Positions 1 to 11,906 of a DNA stretch of 64,000 nucleotides are shown here, one piece after another (the stretch's first letter is position 1; each line of letters opens with the position of its first letter). Origin of the DNA: Typha latifolia. Its lineage: Eukaryota > Streptophyta > Magnoliopsida > Poales > Typhaceae. The stretch is taken from assembly GCA_019914945.1 (NCBI GenBank), contig CM034100.1, positions 10,055,096 through 10,119,095 on the forward strand, given 5' to 3'. A program made the translations under genes and the position numbers. The notes below the pieces were generated by a model. The model did not search any database. It was not told the origin of the DNA and was given only the letters and a program-made list of their open reading frames with translations.

Positions 1-611
1 GGAACGATCCGTCCGTTGGATGATTATGAAATTTTAGGTGGAGGTAGCCTCTGAGGATTCTAATGGCTCTGGTTTCACCTAAATCGGAGGTTGAGATGAA
101 AAGATAAAATATAATAGTGGAGATAGATCAGAGAGGGCAGAATAGTAATTTCTGACGTTGTGGCGGTCGTCGGAGGGTGGTGGACGACCAAGGGTGGTGG
201 TGGACGGCCGTGTAGTAGGGTGGCTGCCGGAGGTAGGAGGTGGCTAGGGTTTGAAAGCTTGAAGGGGATCTACGGTTATGATCTACTCCTATGAAGATAA
301 AGGCAATCCAACGGTTAATGTAAAAAGATAAGGACGAGAATAATAACTGGCTAAACTCAAAATTCTCTCAATGATGATTTTTATCAACTCATGTTCACCG
401 CTATTTATAGGAGTAAAATTCCTAACAGATCGGATCCACATGCGGATTATCCGATTTATTTAAAATTCAAAATAGAAAGATAAAACTAAGTAACTAATCT
501 CTAGCGGATTATCCGATTTATTTGAAATTCAAAATAGAAAGATAAATCTAAATAATTAATTTGACTCGACTCGACTTGACTCAACTTAACCCGTATGGTC
601 GGATCGTAACA
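1..611 (-). repeat. LTR-A, left-truncated by the window edge
   Basis: Read on the minus strand, this LTR begins TGTTACGATCC at 611 and runs leftward out of the window. It matches the LTRs at 22171-22686, 23311-26596 and 27405-27974, and the minus-strand copy near 39803-40330. The blocks around the GATCCACATGCGGATTATCC sequence and the region resembling tagccgttaaatcg are recognisable in each copy. It lies directly next to gypsy pol sequence, with the pol-side flank ending gtggtagat, which fits a 3' LTR after a polypurine-like stretch. Confidence 0.75.
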
Positions 612-1923
612 ATCTACCACTACCGTGATCACAGAATGTCCTCTAGCCTTGGGTAGATCGTCGATGAAATCTGTGGCGACATCCTCCCAAATCTTCATTA
701 GAATCGAAAGTTGTTGTAGCAAGCCGGCAAGTTTTGCCGATTTCGTCTTCGCTCTTTGACACACCTTGCAAGCCTTGACGTAGGCTTGTACATCTTTCTT
801 CATTCTAGCCCATGTGCAACTCTAGCTCAACCATTCATAGGTATGCAACACCCCCTCATGTTTAGCCATAGGGGTGTCATGGAAGTGGCGCACCAACTCC
901 AAGCACAAGTGACAGTTAGGTGGAACAATTATCTTGCCTTTGTCCACTAAGAGTCCGTCCTTCACCATAATTCCTTGCATAGAGCTGGGATCTTTAGTAA
1001 GGTCGTCCAACATCTTCATACTGTCTAGATCTTTCTTGGAGGCCTCCCGCAACAAGTTGGAAAAAGGAAAATCCGGCGCCGAAATCGCTGCCAAGTTGGC
1101 TAGATTCGGGCGCCTTGATAAGGCATCGACGGAGCTATATTCGGTCGCCTTCTTGTACACCAACTCGCAGTCGTATCCAAGTAGCTTGGACACCTACCTT
1201 TGCTGGGCTGGTGTTTATGCGCTGCTTAAGGAAGTATGGCAAATCGTGAACATCGCCCAATGAGATAAGGCCTCCAATTGGTGATAGCATGGATGATGGC
1301 GAGCATCTCCCTTTCATAAATGGATAGCAGCTGTGAATATTCAAAAAGAGCCTTGCTCATGTAAGCCATGGGTCTACTCTCTTTTATCAAAACAACCCCA
1401 ACGCTGACTCCGGACGCGCCGCACTCAATGGTGAACAGACTGGTGAAATCGGCTAAAGCAAGGACCAGTGCTAAGATCATTGCCTTCTTCAAAGCTTCAG
1501 ATGCTTCCGTTGCTTTGTCTGTCCATGTGAATGCACCCTTCCACAGTAAGGCCATGAGGGGAGCTACAACCTTGGCATAGTTCACCACAAACCAATGATA
1601 GTAGTCGATTAAGCCTAGGAAGCTGTATAGCTCCTTGATAGTCTTGGGCAGCGACCATTCCACCATGCATTTGATCTTCTTGGGGTCAGCTTCCAGGCCA
1701 TCTTTAGATATGATGTGGCCTAGGTAGTCGACCCTTTGCTGCCCCCATGAATACTCGGAGTCCTTGGCCTTCAATTTATGTTGCTGCGATAGGCCAAGTA
1801 CCGTCCCAAGATGTTGCAAGTGCTCCTTCCATGTGCGACTGTATACCAATATATCATCAAAGAATATCAGCACATATTGCCTCAAATGATGCTTAAAGAT
1901 ATCATTAATTAAGCTCTGAAAGG
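612..1923 (-). pseudogene. Ty3/gypsy pol remnant (RT, RNase H, integrase N-terminus)
   Basis: Decayed minus-strand polyprotein. The reverse transcriptase palm is visible at about 1885-1600, with a YVLIFFDDILVYSRT stretch that keeps the catalytic DD, followed by YLGHIISKDG. RNase H follows (IECGASGVSVG, then KLLGYDCELVYKKA and DALSRRP). Last comes the integrase HHCC zinc finger (HDTPMAKHEG, CKVCQRAK) and the start of the catalytic core near 620 (ATDFIDDLP). Frameshifts break it between RNase H blocks. The core is cut off after SVITVVVD and joins LTR-A at 611, so most of integrase was lost by deletion. Upstream RT sequence is interrupted at 1923 by the next element. Confidence 0.85.
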
Positions 1924-2207
1924 TGATATGCTACGGAATGATTCTTTCAAGATCTGGATTTATTGCATGAAGCAGTCCATGCAATCGAGGAAAAATATTC
2001 ACCAAATATTTTTCCCTTGTTAGAAAATTACAAAACTAAGTGGGATCGATTCTTAACTCACTGATCTACGTGTTTTATATTTATGCCCTTCACAGATTCA
2101 AACTGCAATTGGGAAGAAACCATGATATAGTACGGATGATGGTGGTGGTGACGGGTGGAGTGGAAGTCAGGGTTATGGATGATAATGGAGATGAGGGTGG
2201 ATGGTTG

Positions 2208-3101
2208 TGATACACTTAGTTAGGATTTTATCTAATTAGCTAAATTTAACTCTGCACAGTTTTGGGAAAATATTTGTAGAATATTTGACACATATCCAAA
2301 TAATATCAAACTAGTTGGATAAAGTCAACAACCTCTAGATCTACAACTTTGATATTCATGACTTCTCCAGATTCAGAAATATCTATGACAAAACGAAAGC
2401 TTAAACCAAAAGGTATTCAGAGAAGATAAGGAATACTGGTTTAATTGGTTTGTTAGAGTTTTATATTGTTTTAGGACTTGTTGGCAAGCCTCTATAAATA
2501 TGTGGATGGCACCCAACTTTATATTGCTATTGGATTATTGATTTTTTGCCTCCTATCTTCTTTCTAGACTTCTCCTTCCTCCCTCTTCACCATCCTTCCA
2601 CCTCTATCGTTGGCAAAGTTTCTCCTCGCTTCTAATCTCCCTCGATTGTCGAGCCACCCCTCTTCTTTGGGATCTCGACCACTTCGTTCCCTTCTTCTAC
2701 TTCCCTTAATTACTTCCACAATCCACCCTCATCTCCATACCAATCCATAACCCTAACATCCACTCCACCCGTCACCACCACCATCACCCACATTATTCCA
2801 CATTTTCATCCCTGCTACAGTTCGAATCTGCGAAGGGAATAAATACAAAAGTTGTATATTAGGGAGATATGGATCCAACCCAATTAGTTTCGTAATTTTC
2901 TAACAATCGGAGAATATCTGACGAATATTTTCCCACGGTTGCACGGACTACGTTCTGCAATAAATTCATATCTTAAGGAATTATTCCGTAGCCGATCTTT
3001 TGGTTCTAGATCCTATCAAATTGGTATCAGAGCTTATCAATTTGTATCAAAGCCCTATCAATTGGTATCAGAGCCTTATCAATTGGTATCAGAGCCTAAC
3101 A
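2208..3101 (+). mobile_element. Solo LTR (LTR-B related) nested in LTR-B
   Basis: An 894 bp plus-strand LTR begins TGATACACTTAG at 2208 and ends ctaaca at 3101. It carries a TATA-like cctctataaatatg near 2490 and CT-rich leader sequence after it. The flanks are ggttg at 2203-2207 and gtttg at 3102-3106, a 4/5 target duplication, and the host LTR resumes exactly afterwards. Its 3' end is abnormal: instead of stopping at the usual TATCA end, it contains four primer-binding-site-like units. Confidence 0.75.
3018..3101 (+). repeat. Four tandem primer-binding-site units at an LTR 3' end
   Basis: Four about 20-21 bp units of the form TATCAATTGGTATCAGAGCC lie head to tail (the second is mutated to TTTGTATCAAAGCC). 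Each joins the LTR-end sequence TATCA to the plant initiator tRNA-Met primer binding site TGGTATCAGAGC. Normal elements have one such junction. Here the array is inside a solo LTR and is followed by the target duplication. Confidence 0.8.
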
Positions 3102-3464
3102 GTTTGATGTTGTTTAAGGGATAAAGACGAAGGGGAAGAAGAGGTCGAGATCCCAAAGAAGAGAGAGGACTCGACAAATGAGGGAGATTAGAAGTTAGGA
3201 GCGACATTACCAACGGTAGAGGTGGTAGGTTGGTGAAGAGGGAGGAGGGAGATTAGTGTACAGATAAGATACAGAGGCAAGATATGACCTACAAAAAATT
3301 TATTTTAATGTGACCTACAAAAAGACTCTAACTAAGTGTATCCCCCCAACCGCATTCGAACGTGCCCCCAACCGCATTCGAATGTGACCTACAAAAAATT
3401 TATTTTAATGAAAACAAATAACTAATAAAATAAGAAAAGACTCTAACTAAGTGTATCCCTCCAC

Positions 3465-5850
3465 GCTTCCCCCACCTTGTTCTCAAGGTGAAAAGTCGGG
3501 AAAACACTGTAAGATATTCGTCTCCAACTCCCATGTCGCCTCATCAAATGGTTTGCCAAGTAACTCGACTAGAACCTCCATCTCTAATCTAGTACCATGA
3601 CGTCGTCGGTGCCTAGCAAGTACACGGATTGGCTCTACGATCTCTGTCCCCTCTAATGACTCCGATAGAATTGATCTAACGATCTCATGGTCTCCAATCT
3701 GCTCCCTCACTAATAGAACATGGAAGATAGGATGCACTCTCGACCCCTCAAGCAGCTCTAAATGATATGCAACCAGATAAATACGCTTTAACACTCGAAA
3801 CGGACGAAAGTAGCGATATGCTAACTTCTGGTTTCGCATTGGACGCAAGGTCACATGTCGATATGGTTGCACCCTCACGAACACCCAACTGCCAATGTCG
3901 AACTCCTACTCCCTATGGCTACGATAATAAACTTGTTAATGCAATTTTGAGCAAGTTTAAGATGGGCACACAACCTCCACACAACCTCCCCGCAATCTTG
4001 TGGCGTCTCTATCTATGAAAGCTAAGTCCACCTTCGTTCGATCTACAAAGGCCACTAGATCATAAGTGCGTAAATGTCGGAATCGTGCGCCCATACACCA
4101 CCTGGAACGGAGTCATACTAGTACTGCTATGGTAGGCGGTGTTGTAAGACCACTCCACCCATGGTAAGAACTCCAACCGTTGTCTCAGCATCTCTCCAAC
4201 AAAGCACCTCAAGTAATGCTTAATGCCTCGATTGACCACCTCAGTTTGACCGTTCGTCTTTGGATGGTAGGCTAAACTAAAGTTCAATCGAGTCCCTTGT
4301 AAACTGAAAAACTCCATCCAAAAGTCACTCATAAATACACGATCACAATCTGAGACAATCGTGCATGGCATGCCATATAACCGAGCAACATCTCTAACAA
4401 AAATTTTAGCCACTGACTTGGATAAAAATGGATGTGATAATGCAAAAAAATGCGCATACTTGCTCAACCTATCAACCACCACAATAATAATAGAATAATC
4501 ACGTATCAGCGGAAGACCTTCTATGAAATCTATAGAAATGTCTTCCCAAACACGGTCCGGTATTGATAGAGGCTGTAGTAATTTGGCCGATTTCAATGTG
4601 GTTGCCTTAGCGCTTTGACAGACTTTGCAAGCACAGACAAAACTTCTCACATCTTGCCTCAATCCTGACCATCTGCAACTTTGAGATATCCTCTTATAAG
4701 TCCTCATGACTAGCCTCTAGAGTTTGGTGTCCAACAATTTCTCTCGCAATTCATCATTTGCGGGCACCCAAATGCATATGCAGTCCAGAAGCAAACCACC
4801 TCGATTCTCCAACTCTGGATGGCGCTACAGATTATCCAACACCTCGTGTAACAATCTCAAAACATCCGGGTCAGATGTACATGAATACCTCAGCTCATCA
4901 AGAAAAGGAAATGTGGGTGAAGAATAGGCTGCAAGATCGGTGGTATCAGATTGGCATGATAGTGCATCTGCCGCTCTATTTTTTGTTCCTTTCTTGTATT
5001 GTATTTCATAATCATACTCTAGCAATTTGGTGAGCCATCTCTGCTGTGTCGGATTGTAAATACGCTGTCCCATAAAGTATGGAAGGCTCCTTTGATCGGT
5101 TCGGATAATGAATTGTCTATCGAACAAATAAGGCCTCCAGTTTGTTACCGCATGCCGGATTGCCAACATCTCTCTCTCGTAGGTCGATAATTGCTGGCAT
5201 TTTTGTGATAAGGCCCTGCTAATAAAGGCTATGGGACATCTTCCTTGCATTAGTACAGCTCCTATGCCAACATCCGATGCATCATATTCCACAATTAACT
5301 CTTTTGTGAAGTCCGGCAAAGCTAGATCTGGTGTCGTCGTCATTACTATTTTTAGTTTTACAAAGCCTGTAGTGGCTTCATCCGTCCATCTAAAAGAGTC
5401 CTTATTCAGCAAAAAAGCGAGAGGAGTAGCAATCTTGCCATACTCGGTGATGAAGCGGTGATAATATCTAGGCAACCTTAAGAATCCCCGCAATCTTGTG
5501 GTGGTAGTAGGGATCGACCAAGCGGTCATGCATGCTACCTTTTGAGGATCCGCCGCTACACCTTCTGCTGAGATGATGTGGCCTAAATACTCCACTTGAG
5601 TTACTTTCCATAGGCACTTAGACTTCTTAATCTTCAGCTGGTTTTACTTCAACAAATTCAGCACATCCTCCAAATGTTGCTAATGCTCCATTTTAGTCTT
5701 TCTATACACCAAAATATTATCAAAGAATACCAAGACATACCTTCGCAGTAGAGGCCAAAATTTTTTATTTATGAGGCCTTGAAAAGTAGCAAGAGCATTA
5801 GCGAGACTAAAGGGCATTATCTATAACTCATAGTGTCCGTCCGGAGTCCG
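3465..5850 (-). pseudogene. Ty3/gypsy pol (RT-RNase H-integrase-chromodomain-like tail)
   Basis: Minus-strand pol of the element bounded by 1924-3464 and 7531-8316. In order: a partial RT (about 5850-5400) in which the second aspartate of the FFDD motif reads N (FFDNILVY); RNase H ([34 protein letters not shown]); integrase zinc finger (CKVCQSAK); and an integrase core that keeps all three catalytic acids, in SIDFIEGLP, VSDCDRVF and GQTEVVNR. The C-terminal module is at 3884-3483 (FVRVQPYRHVTL, GSRVHPIFHVLL), followed by a chromodomain-like tail (EVLVELLG, EATWE), which points to the chromovirus clade. Frameshifts at about 4050 and 4800, and the RT mutation, make it inactive. A deletion at about 5850 removes the RT N-terminus and fuses RT to protease. 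Confidence 0.88.
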
Positions 5851-7492
5851 AAATACAGTCTCCAATAGCAACGTCAAACCCCACAGTCAGTTCAGCATCC
5901 AAGCCCAACTTCCTCTCTAACCTCTCATCTAGAAAGTTGTGTGTACTCCCGGAATCGAAGAGGATGTGCACACAATGCTTTATAACTAGTCCATCCACCT
6001 GTAATGTCCTCGGCGCAGAAGTACCCGAATATGCATGCATCGATATTTCAGCTTGGATATCTTCTTACGTGCCCTTCTCCACGGCCTCATAATGGACCTC
6101 CTCTGCACACTCTCCATCACCAACAACCTCATTGTCCTCCTTGAGGCCGTCGATGAGCATCACACTCCCGATCGGTTTGGAACACTGTTAACTAGGGGTG
6201 AAACATTTATAGCTTCGAAAGCAAAGGCCCTTCGCTCTTCGCTCATCCACCTGGGCAGGTGTGAGAGTTCCAATGGGGGGTCTTGTGCCTCCTCTAACAT
6301 TGGAAGGTCTCAAAGGTGGTCGTGGTCGAGTACTAGCAACCGCTGTCTTTGAACCCGTAGAATTTCCAGTCGGCATTCTAGGCACAAACCACCCATCTCA
6401 GTTGCCCTAACTTATTTTCGCTGCCATCTTGAAAGCCTTGTGCATTTGCTCCATCCTCATGGCCTTCTCACGGGCCTCCTCAAGAGTGGTAGGACAAAGA
6501 GCATGAACATTCACCTATATCTTCTCCCGCAGCCCTGAAATGAATGTGCTCATCAATGTCGGTTCAGGCCAAGGTGGTTCGCAACGACTACTAACTCTTT
6601 CAAACTCTGCTTGGTACTCCAATACGGTCATCCTCTGAACCATCTTACTTAATATGGCAGCAAAATCTTCATATAGCCACTGTGATAAATCTGCGTGAAA
6701 TACAAAAGTCAACCCAACTAGTAAATCCTCCACTATGAAAGGTCGATCGATACCAATGTAATACCGTTCCTTGAAGGTGAAAGCTTGCTATCTAGATTTG
6801 TGTGTCCTCTAGTGTCTCTTGACAATCAAAGTATTGTTCCACTTGAAACACCAAATTCATCAGATCACCGTCTTGGAATTTTAGAAAGTCCAAGCGTGCG
6901 GTTCTCTCTCAGATAGCATTGTCGGGTTCGCAAAAGATCCTTAGTTCATGTCTAAACCTTTGTGCTTGTTGATCTCCTTCTCTATATCCTCGAGCATGCC
7001 CATCACCATCTCCGAAGGGATCAACATCATCCTCTAAATACCAATCCTCTTGAGTTCCACCATTGCCGGTCTTAGGTTGTGTATCGAAGGTAGAGGATGA
7101 TGTGTAGGAATAGGTAAAAGAGGATCATTGATATTAACATGTCGCACCTGGGCATGTGGGGTATCGCTTCGGTGAGGTCCCACCGTTGGTCCTTCTTGAC
7201 GCACCGATCTTCGTCGAGGAGATGACGAAGCCGATCAGTTCATGACATATTCCTTTAAAGCATTATGATCATTCTAAATTGTGTCAACCCTATGTAGCAA
7301 TGTTTGGAACATGCTGCTAAGTTCTTCCACTAAGCCCATGTTCACACCCATGTACGTTGGCTGATTCGGTCCTGCCGTGGTCACTCCAAAGGAATCGGCC
7401 TCACGGTTAGGGTTATCGTGGATTTAGCCTTCCCTCGTTGGTGTGTTCTACATTGATCTCCTTGTTGATGCCATCTTCCTTGTTTCCACCAT
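5828..7492 (-). pseudogene. Ty3/gypsy gag-protease of the 1924-8316 element
   Basis: Gag starts at an ATG at 7492 (MVETRKMAS), but a stop follows after about 14 codons. Further blocks are the gag core near 6733-6515 (MVQRMTVLEYQAEFERVSSRCEPPW, seen in segments) and a degenerate zinc knuckle near 6200 (KGLCFRSYKCFTP, second Cys context damaged). An aspartic protease follows at 6040-5850, whose active-site DSGSTHNF is intact. The protease C-terminal half is deleted and joined to RT. Repeated frameshifts show long inactivity. The layout gag, knuckle, protease, RT, RNase H, integrase is the Ty3/gypsy order. Confidence 0.85.
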
Positions 7493-7516
7493 CAATGGAG
7501 GTCTGAGGTTCGTCTG

Positions 7517-7530
7517 GTTTTGATACCAAT
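7517..7530 (-). other. Primer binding site (initiator tRNA-Met type), mutated
   Basis: Directly next to the 5' LTR on the minus strand the text reads ttggtatcaaaacc. The usual plant tRNA-iMet site is TTGGTATCAGAGCC; here GAG reads AAA. Confidence 0.75.
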
Positions 7531-8316
7531 TATAGGCTATGGAATGATTCCTTCAAAATCTGGATTTATTGTAGGAAGCAGTCCATGCAATCGAGGAAAA
7601 ATATTCATAAGATATTCTCCCATAATCAAAAAATTACAAAACCAACTGGGATCGATTCATAACTCCCTGATCTGCATGTTTTGTATTTAGCAGATTTGAA
7701 CTGCAACTAGGATGAAAATACTATATAGTGCGGATGATGGTGGTGGTGACGGGTGGAGTGGATGTTAGGGTTATGAATGATAATGGAGATAAGGGTGGAT
7801 GGTTGATGTTGTTTAAGGGATAAAGAATAAGGGGAAGAAGTGGTCGAGATCCCAAAGAAGTAGAAGAATTCGATAGACGAGTGAGATTAGAAGGTAGGAG
7901 AGACCTTACCAATAGTAGAGTTGGTAGGTTGGTGAAGAGGGAGAAGGGAGATTAGGGTAGAGAGAAGATAGAGAGGCAAGAAACCAATATTCCAATAGCA
8001 TAATGATTTTGGCTTCTATTCACACTTTTATAGAGGCTAGCCAACAAGCCAAATTAATAATTATTAACCCTAATTCTAGTGGACTCTTGCCAATCGCGTT
8101 TGAACACACAAAAGGCATTCTCTGTCGATCCGAATGTGATGCAGACGTTCGAACGCAGCATGCGAATGTGCCTGATTGAGTTGGAATGCGTATTTCATGT
8201 TCTCTATTTGTGCCAACATGATGCAGGCATTCACAAAGGCATTCAAATGCGCCCCCAACTGCATTAAAATGTGACCTACAAAAAATTTATTTTAATAAAA
8301 AATAACTAAGTGTATT
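7531..8316 (-). repeat. LTR-B, 5' LTR of the gypsy element
   Basis: About 786 bp, minus strand. It ends in a CCTATA sequence next to the primer binding site. At the other end it carries the aactaagtgtat start common to LTR-B copies (minus TGATACACTTAG, last bases altered). A GTTCGAAC-type repeat module lies at 8095-8275. Compared with the 3' LTR (1924-3464), many substitutions are visible, so the insertion is old. No clean target duplication can be matched, because the right flank is a differently oriented pol remnant. Confidence 0.8.
8095..8275. repeat. GTTCGAAC module in LTR-B (one of at least nine copies)
   Basis: CpG-rich palindromes (gcgttcgaacgc and variants) alternate with (t/c)gttcgca and atagagaac words. 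Other copies lie at 10040-10180, 11700-11850, 13505-13715, 18625-18755, 20540-20700, 30520-30620, 41320-41525 and 59030-59250. Confidence 0.75.
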
Positions 8317-9965
8317 AGAGCGAGAGATGCTTGCTATTTTGGGTGCAATGACAAGGTGGAGACCATATTTTATTTGGATGCAATTTGTGATCTGGATAGA
8401 TCAGCGAAGCTTACCTTATTTTATGGGGCAACGAATTCACAGACTTGCATAGCAGAGGTGGGTCACCAAGCTATTGGGATATGACTAAGAGCTGTAGTAC
8501 AAGAAAGGAGGGTAGAATAAGGCAGTGGATGCGCTATTTTGACAACCCGAACCGGCCAAACTAGTGGGTTCTAATTATGCCTATTTTTCTCTTCTTAGAT
8601 GACAAGCAGTAGGTGCTACTGACCCGGATATCTTGAGGATCTTGTAAGAGATAGAGGATGACCCTACGAGTCATCCTGGGCTTGTGAGCATTGTAGGATT
8701 GCTATTGGACTGTGGGCACATTCGGATACCCGCGAACGTGGGCTTGTGACGAAGAGTAATGGAGCATTTTCAATCCACCCCTGAGGCAGGAAACGAGAGA
8801 CTCCTACGGACTCATAAGAGACTACCATAGAGTTGTACGTGGCCTAGAGTACAACAGTAGTTGAAGGCATTTGTGCATGCTTGCGAGGTATGCCAACGGG
8901 CAAAGACTGATTCACTAAGACCAGCGGGACTACTCCAGTCCTTGCTTATTAAGGGCTTGCCTTCTGTGAGCAGGTACTTAGTCATATTCATCGTGGTAGA
9001 CAGGCTAAGTATGCTCACTTCTCAGCCCTATTACACCCATATTCAGCAAGGATGGTCGTAGAGGTGTCCGTGCGCAACATTCCCAAGCTTCATGGCATGT
9101 CGCATTCGACTATATCCAACCGAGATCGAGTCTTCATTAGTGGTTTTTGGATAGAGTACTTTGCACACTAGGGTACCCGGTTGGACCTCAGTTCAACCTA
9201 TCATTCACAAACAAATGGCCAAACTGAGGTGGCGTACCGAGGATTAGAGCTGTACTACAGTGCTTTGTGGGCGAGAAATCGAGGAGATGGCTTGACTACT
9301 TGTCATGGGCGGAGTGGTCCTACAATAACGCATTTCATAGCACCATCAAGATGACACCATTTGAGGCAGTGTATGGTAGACCACCACGTAGCCTGAAGAC
9401 ATACGACCCCGTGGCATCATTAGTGAGGACAAAGATAGAGTTAGAGCTGGCAGATTAGGATGTAGTGCTACGGAGGCTACGAGAGCACATGACAGCAGCC
9501 TAGAATTGGGAGTTAGAGTTCGAGGCCAGGGATTTTGTTTTCGTGCGAGTTCAGCCATATCGGCAAGTTACTCTATGTCCGGTACGCAACCCTAAGTTAG
9601 TGCACCAGTATTTTAGACCATTCCGCATATTAGAGCAAGTGGGACTAGTAGCGTACATATTAGAGTTACTAGAGGGATCTCGGGTTCATCTTGTGTTTCA
9701 TGTATCGCTACTGTGGGTGAGAGTAGGGGCGGATCTGGCTGTGGGCACAGATATACCTGATCCAATTGAGAAGATACAGGTATTCAAGCCAGTATGCATG
9801 TTGGCAAAACCGAGGCAACGCTAGGAGGGGCGACTAGAAACTGAGATATTAGTGGAATGGCTCGGATGGAATTCTGACAAGGTGACGTGAGAATCTAAGG
9901 AGGACATCATGGAATTCTTTCTAAACTTCTCACCTTGAGGTCAAGGTGGCGGAAGCATGGTGGAT
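8317..9965 (+). pseudogene. Ty3/gypsy RNase H-integrase remnant, plus strand
   Basis: Plus-strand pol tail full of stops. RNase H enters in the middle at 8317 (EREMLAILGAMTRWRPYF, then DQRSLPYFMGQRIH). The integrase zinc finger is at about 8860 (CEVCQRAKTDSLRPAGLLQ). Core remnants follow to 9458 (LSWAEWSYNNAFHSTIKMTPFEAVYGR), and the C-terminal module is at 9543-9824 (RVQPYRQVTLCPVRNPKLV, GSRVHLVFHVSLL). A gga-rich polypurine-like tract (ggcggaagcatggtgga) ends at about 9964, just before an LTR start. The RT, protease and gag portions are missing. The catalytic core is broken by in-frame stops. Confidence 0.85.
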
Positions 9966-10199
9966 TGATATAACTAGAGCTAAATCAAGTTGTATCGGAA
10001 GGAATAAATTTGCTTAAGAAAATAAGGCTTTCTGCCGGTGAGCGTTCGAATACCAAAGACTCGCGTTCGAATGTACCATTCGAACGCTGACATGTATTCA
10101 CAAAGATAGAGAACATAATTTGTGTGTTTGAATGCTTGCATGCGTTCGCAAAGATAGAGAATGAATTTTGCGCATTCGTGAGTGGAGGCACGGATTCCT
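9966..10199 (+). repeat. Truncated LTR following the plus-strand pol remnant
   Basis: Starts TGATATAAC right after the polypurine tract, carries the GTTCGAAC module (10040-10180), then breaks off where minus-strand LTR-C sequence begins. This is the 5' part of a 3' LTR, related to the LTR-D/LTR-B group. Confidence 0.6.
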
Positions 10200-11036
10200 A
10201 GCGTATTTTGATCTGATTCATAGCATTTAAGATTCAGATCTGCACGAGATTTGGGATCCGTGAGTGGAGGCACAGATTCTTAGGTATATGATAAAGGTGA
10301 TGATAGAGTGGAGGCCGAGTAGTTGTTAGAGGTAGCTCGATAATAGATGATGGTGGTGGTGATTTGTGGATGTGGATGCGATAGATGGTTGAAGGCTATA
10401 ATTGGCCTACAATTATGGTGAAAGCCATACGAGAGGTAGAGATGGTTAAGATAGAGAGACGAAGGGGGGAGAAGTAGGCCTGCCCTAGGGACTAGGGGGT
10501 TGGCGGAAGAGGGAGATTAGAAGCTAGATGAGACCTTGCTAATGAAAGATATGGCATTGGTTGGTGAAGGAGAGAGATATAGAGGCCGGTGGCCTAGTTG
10601 AGAGAGATGCCAGGGCAAAAGCCAATTAATCTTTCATTCCAAGCATGCCTAAGATACAAGCTATAAGGCCCTATTTATAGAGATTAAATCAAAAAATATA
10701 AAACAAATTTAACCAAACCAGTCTTCTTCATCTTCTTGGATTAACCCTTCATTTTTCTACAGATAGATTCTGAATCTGGAAAAGATATAATTACCAAAGT
10801 TATAGATCTGAAGGTTAGCGATCTTATCCAACTAGTTTGATATTATTCTAATGTATATAGAATATTTTGTGAATATTTTTCTGAAACTGTGCAGATTTAG
10901 ATTTAGCTAATTAAATTAAATCCTAACATATTAAGACTTTGACTAAACCACATAAGAATAATAAATAAGGTAACTAGACTTTATCTATCAAGTCCAATAT
11001 CTCTTGAGGTGATCCGATCTAGTTTGAATCACATCA
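10200..11036 (-). repeat. LTR-C copy
   Basis: Minus-strand LTR starting TGATGTGATTC at 11036. It is homologous to the LTRs of the element at 23838-26485 over features such as ctgcacgagattt, the gaggccgagtagttg block, a TATA-like region near 10675 and the gtttagtcaaagtc block. The left end is truncated against the preceding LTR. Confidence 0.7.
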
Positions 11037-11129
11037 TTCCACCATGCTTCCATTCACCTTATCCTCAAGGTGAGAAGTAGTCCTTGTCTATAAAAAGACG
11101 TATGTTTAGTAACCTCGAAATTGCCTTCA
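11037..11129 (-). pseudogene. Gypsy pol 3' end and polypurine tract
   Basis: Minus strand: a short piece of the pol terminus containing the caccttgaggataagg sequence, then ggaagcatggtgga leading into the LTR-C start. It separates an LTR-B (right) from an LTR-C (left), so this is a deletion product or chimera: the two LTRs belong to different families. Confidence 0.55.
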
Positions 11130-11906
11130 TGATAGGCTACGGAAGAATTCCTTGAAGATCTAGATTTATTGTAGGAAGTAGTCCATGCAACCGAAGAAAA
11201 ATATTCACCAAATATTCTTCCATAGTTTGAAAATTACGAAACTAAGTGGAATCGATTCGTAACTCTATGATCTACGATTTTTGTATTTATATACATCACA
11301 GATTCGAACTACAACAGGGACGAAATTATGATTTAGTACTGATGATGGTGGTAGTGATGGGTGGAGTGGATGTTAGGGTTATGAATGATAATGGAGATGA
11401 TGGTGGATTGTCGATATAGTTTAAGGGATAAAGATGAAGCGGAAGAAGTGGTCGAGATCTCAAAGAAGAGGGAGGACTCGATAGACGAGGGAGATTAGAA
11501 GTTAGGACAGATATTGCCAACGGTAGAGGTGGTAGCTTGGTGAAGAGGGAGGAGGGAGATTAGGGTAGAGAAGATAGAGAGAAGATAGGAGGCAAGAAAC
11601 CAATAATCCAATAGTATAATGATTTTGGCTACCATCCACACCTTTATAGAGGCTAGCCAACGAGCCAAAATTATAATTATTTACCCTAATTCTAGAGGAT
11701 TCCTGCCGATCGCGTTCAAACACACAAAAGACATTCTCTATCGATGCGAACGCAATGCAAGCGTTCGAACGCGCATTTCACATTCTCTATTTTTGCGAAC
11801 TTGATGCAAGCGTTAGCAAAGCTGTTCGAACGCGACCTATAGAAAATTTATTTTAACGAAAATAAATAAGTAATGCAATAAGAAAAGACCCTAACTAAAT
11901 GTATCA
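11130..11906 (-). repeat. LTR-B copy
   Basis: 777 bp minus-strand LTR bounded by tgataggctacgg and ctaactaaatgtatca, giving TGATAC and TATCA ends. It carries the GTTCGAAC module at 11700-11850. The flanking 5-mers do not match, so the target duplication is lost or the ends were rearranged. Confidence 0.7.

Larger units (their letters stand above)
1924..3464 (-). repeat. LTR-B, 3' LTR of the 1924-8316 gypsy element, split by a solo LTR
   Basis: Minus-strand LTR of the family also seen at 7531-8316, 11130-11906 and 40787-41535. Its two parts, 1924-2207 and 3102-3464, are contiguous when the inserted LTR at 2208-3101 is removed. The joined text matches the intact copy near 7800 (ggtggatggttg followed by atgttgtttaaggg). 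The minus-strand start (TGATACACTTAG) is at about 3464, just downstream of the pol 3' end and its caaggtgggggaagcg purine-rich tract. Confidence 0.8.

Noticed and set aside
8079..8267. Short overlapping ORFs on both strands in LTR-B
   Set aside because: They fall in the GTTCGAAC module of an LTR; no start context, domain or conservation between copies.
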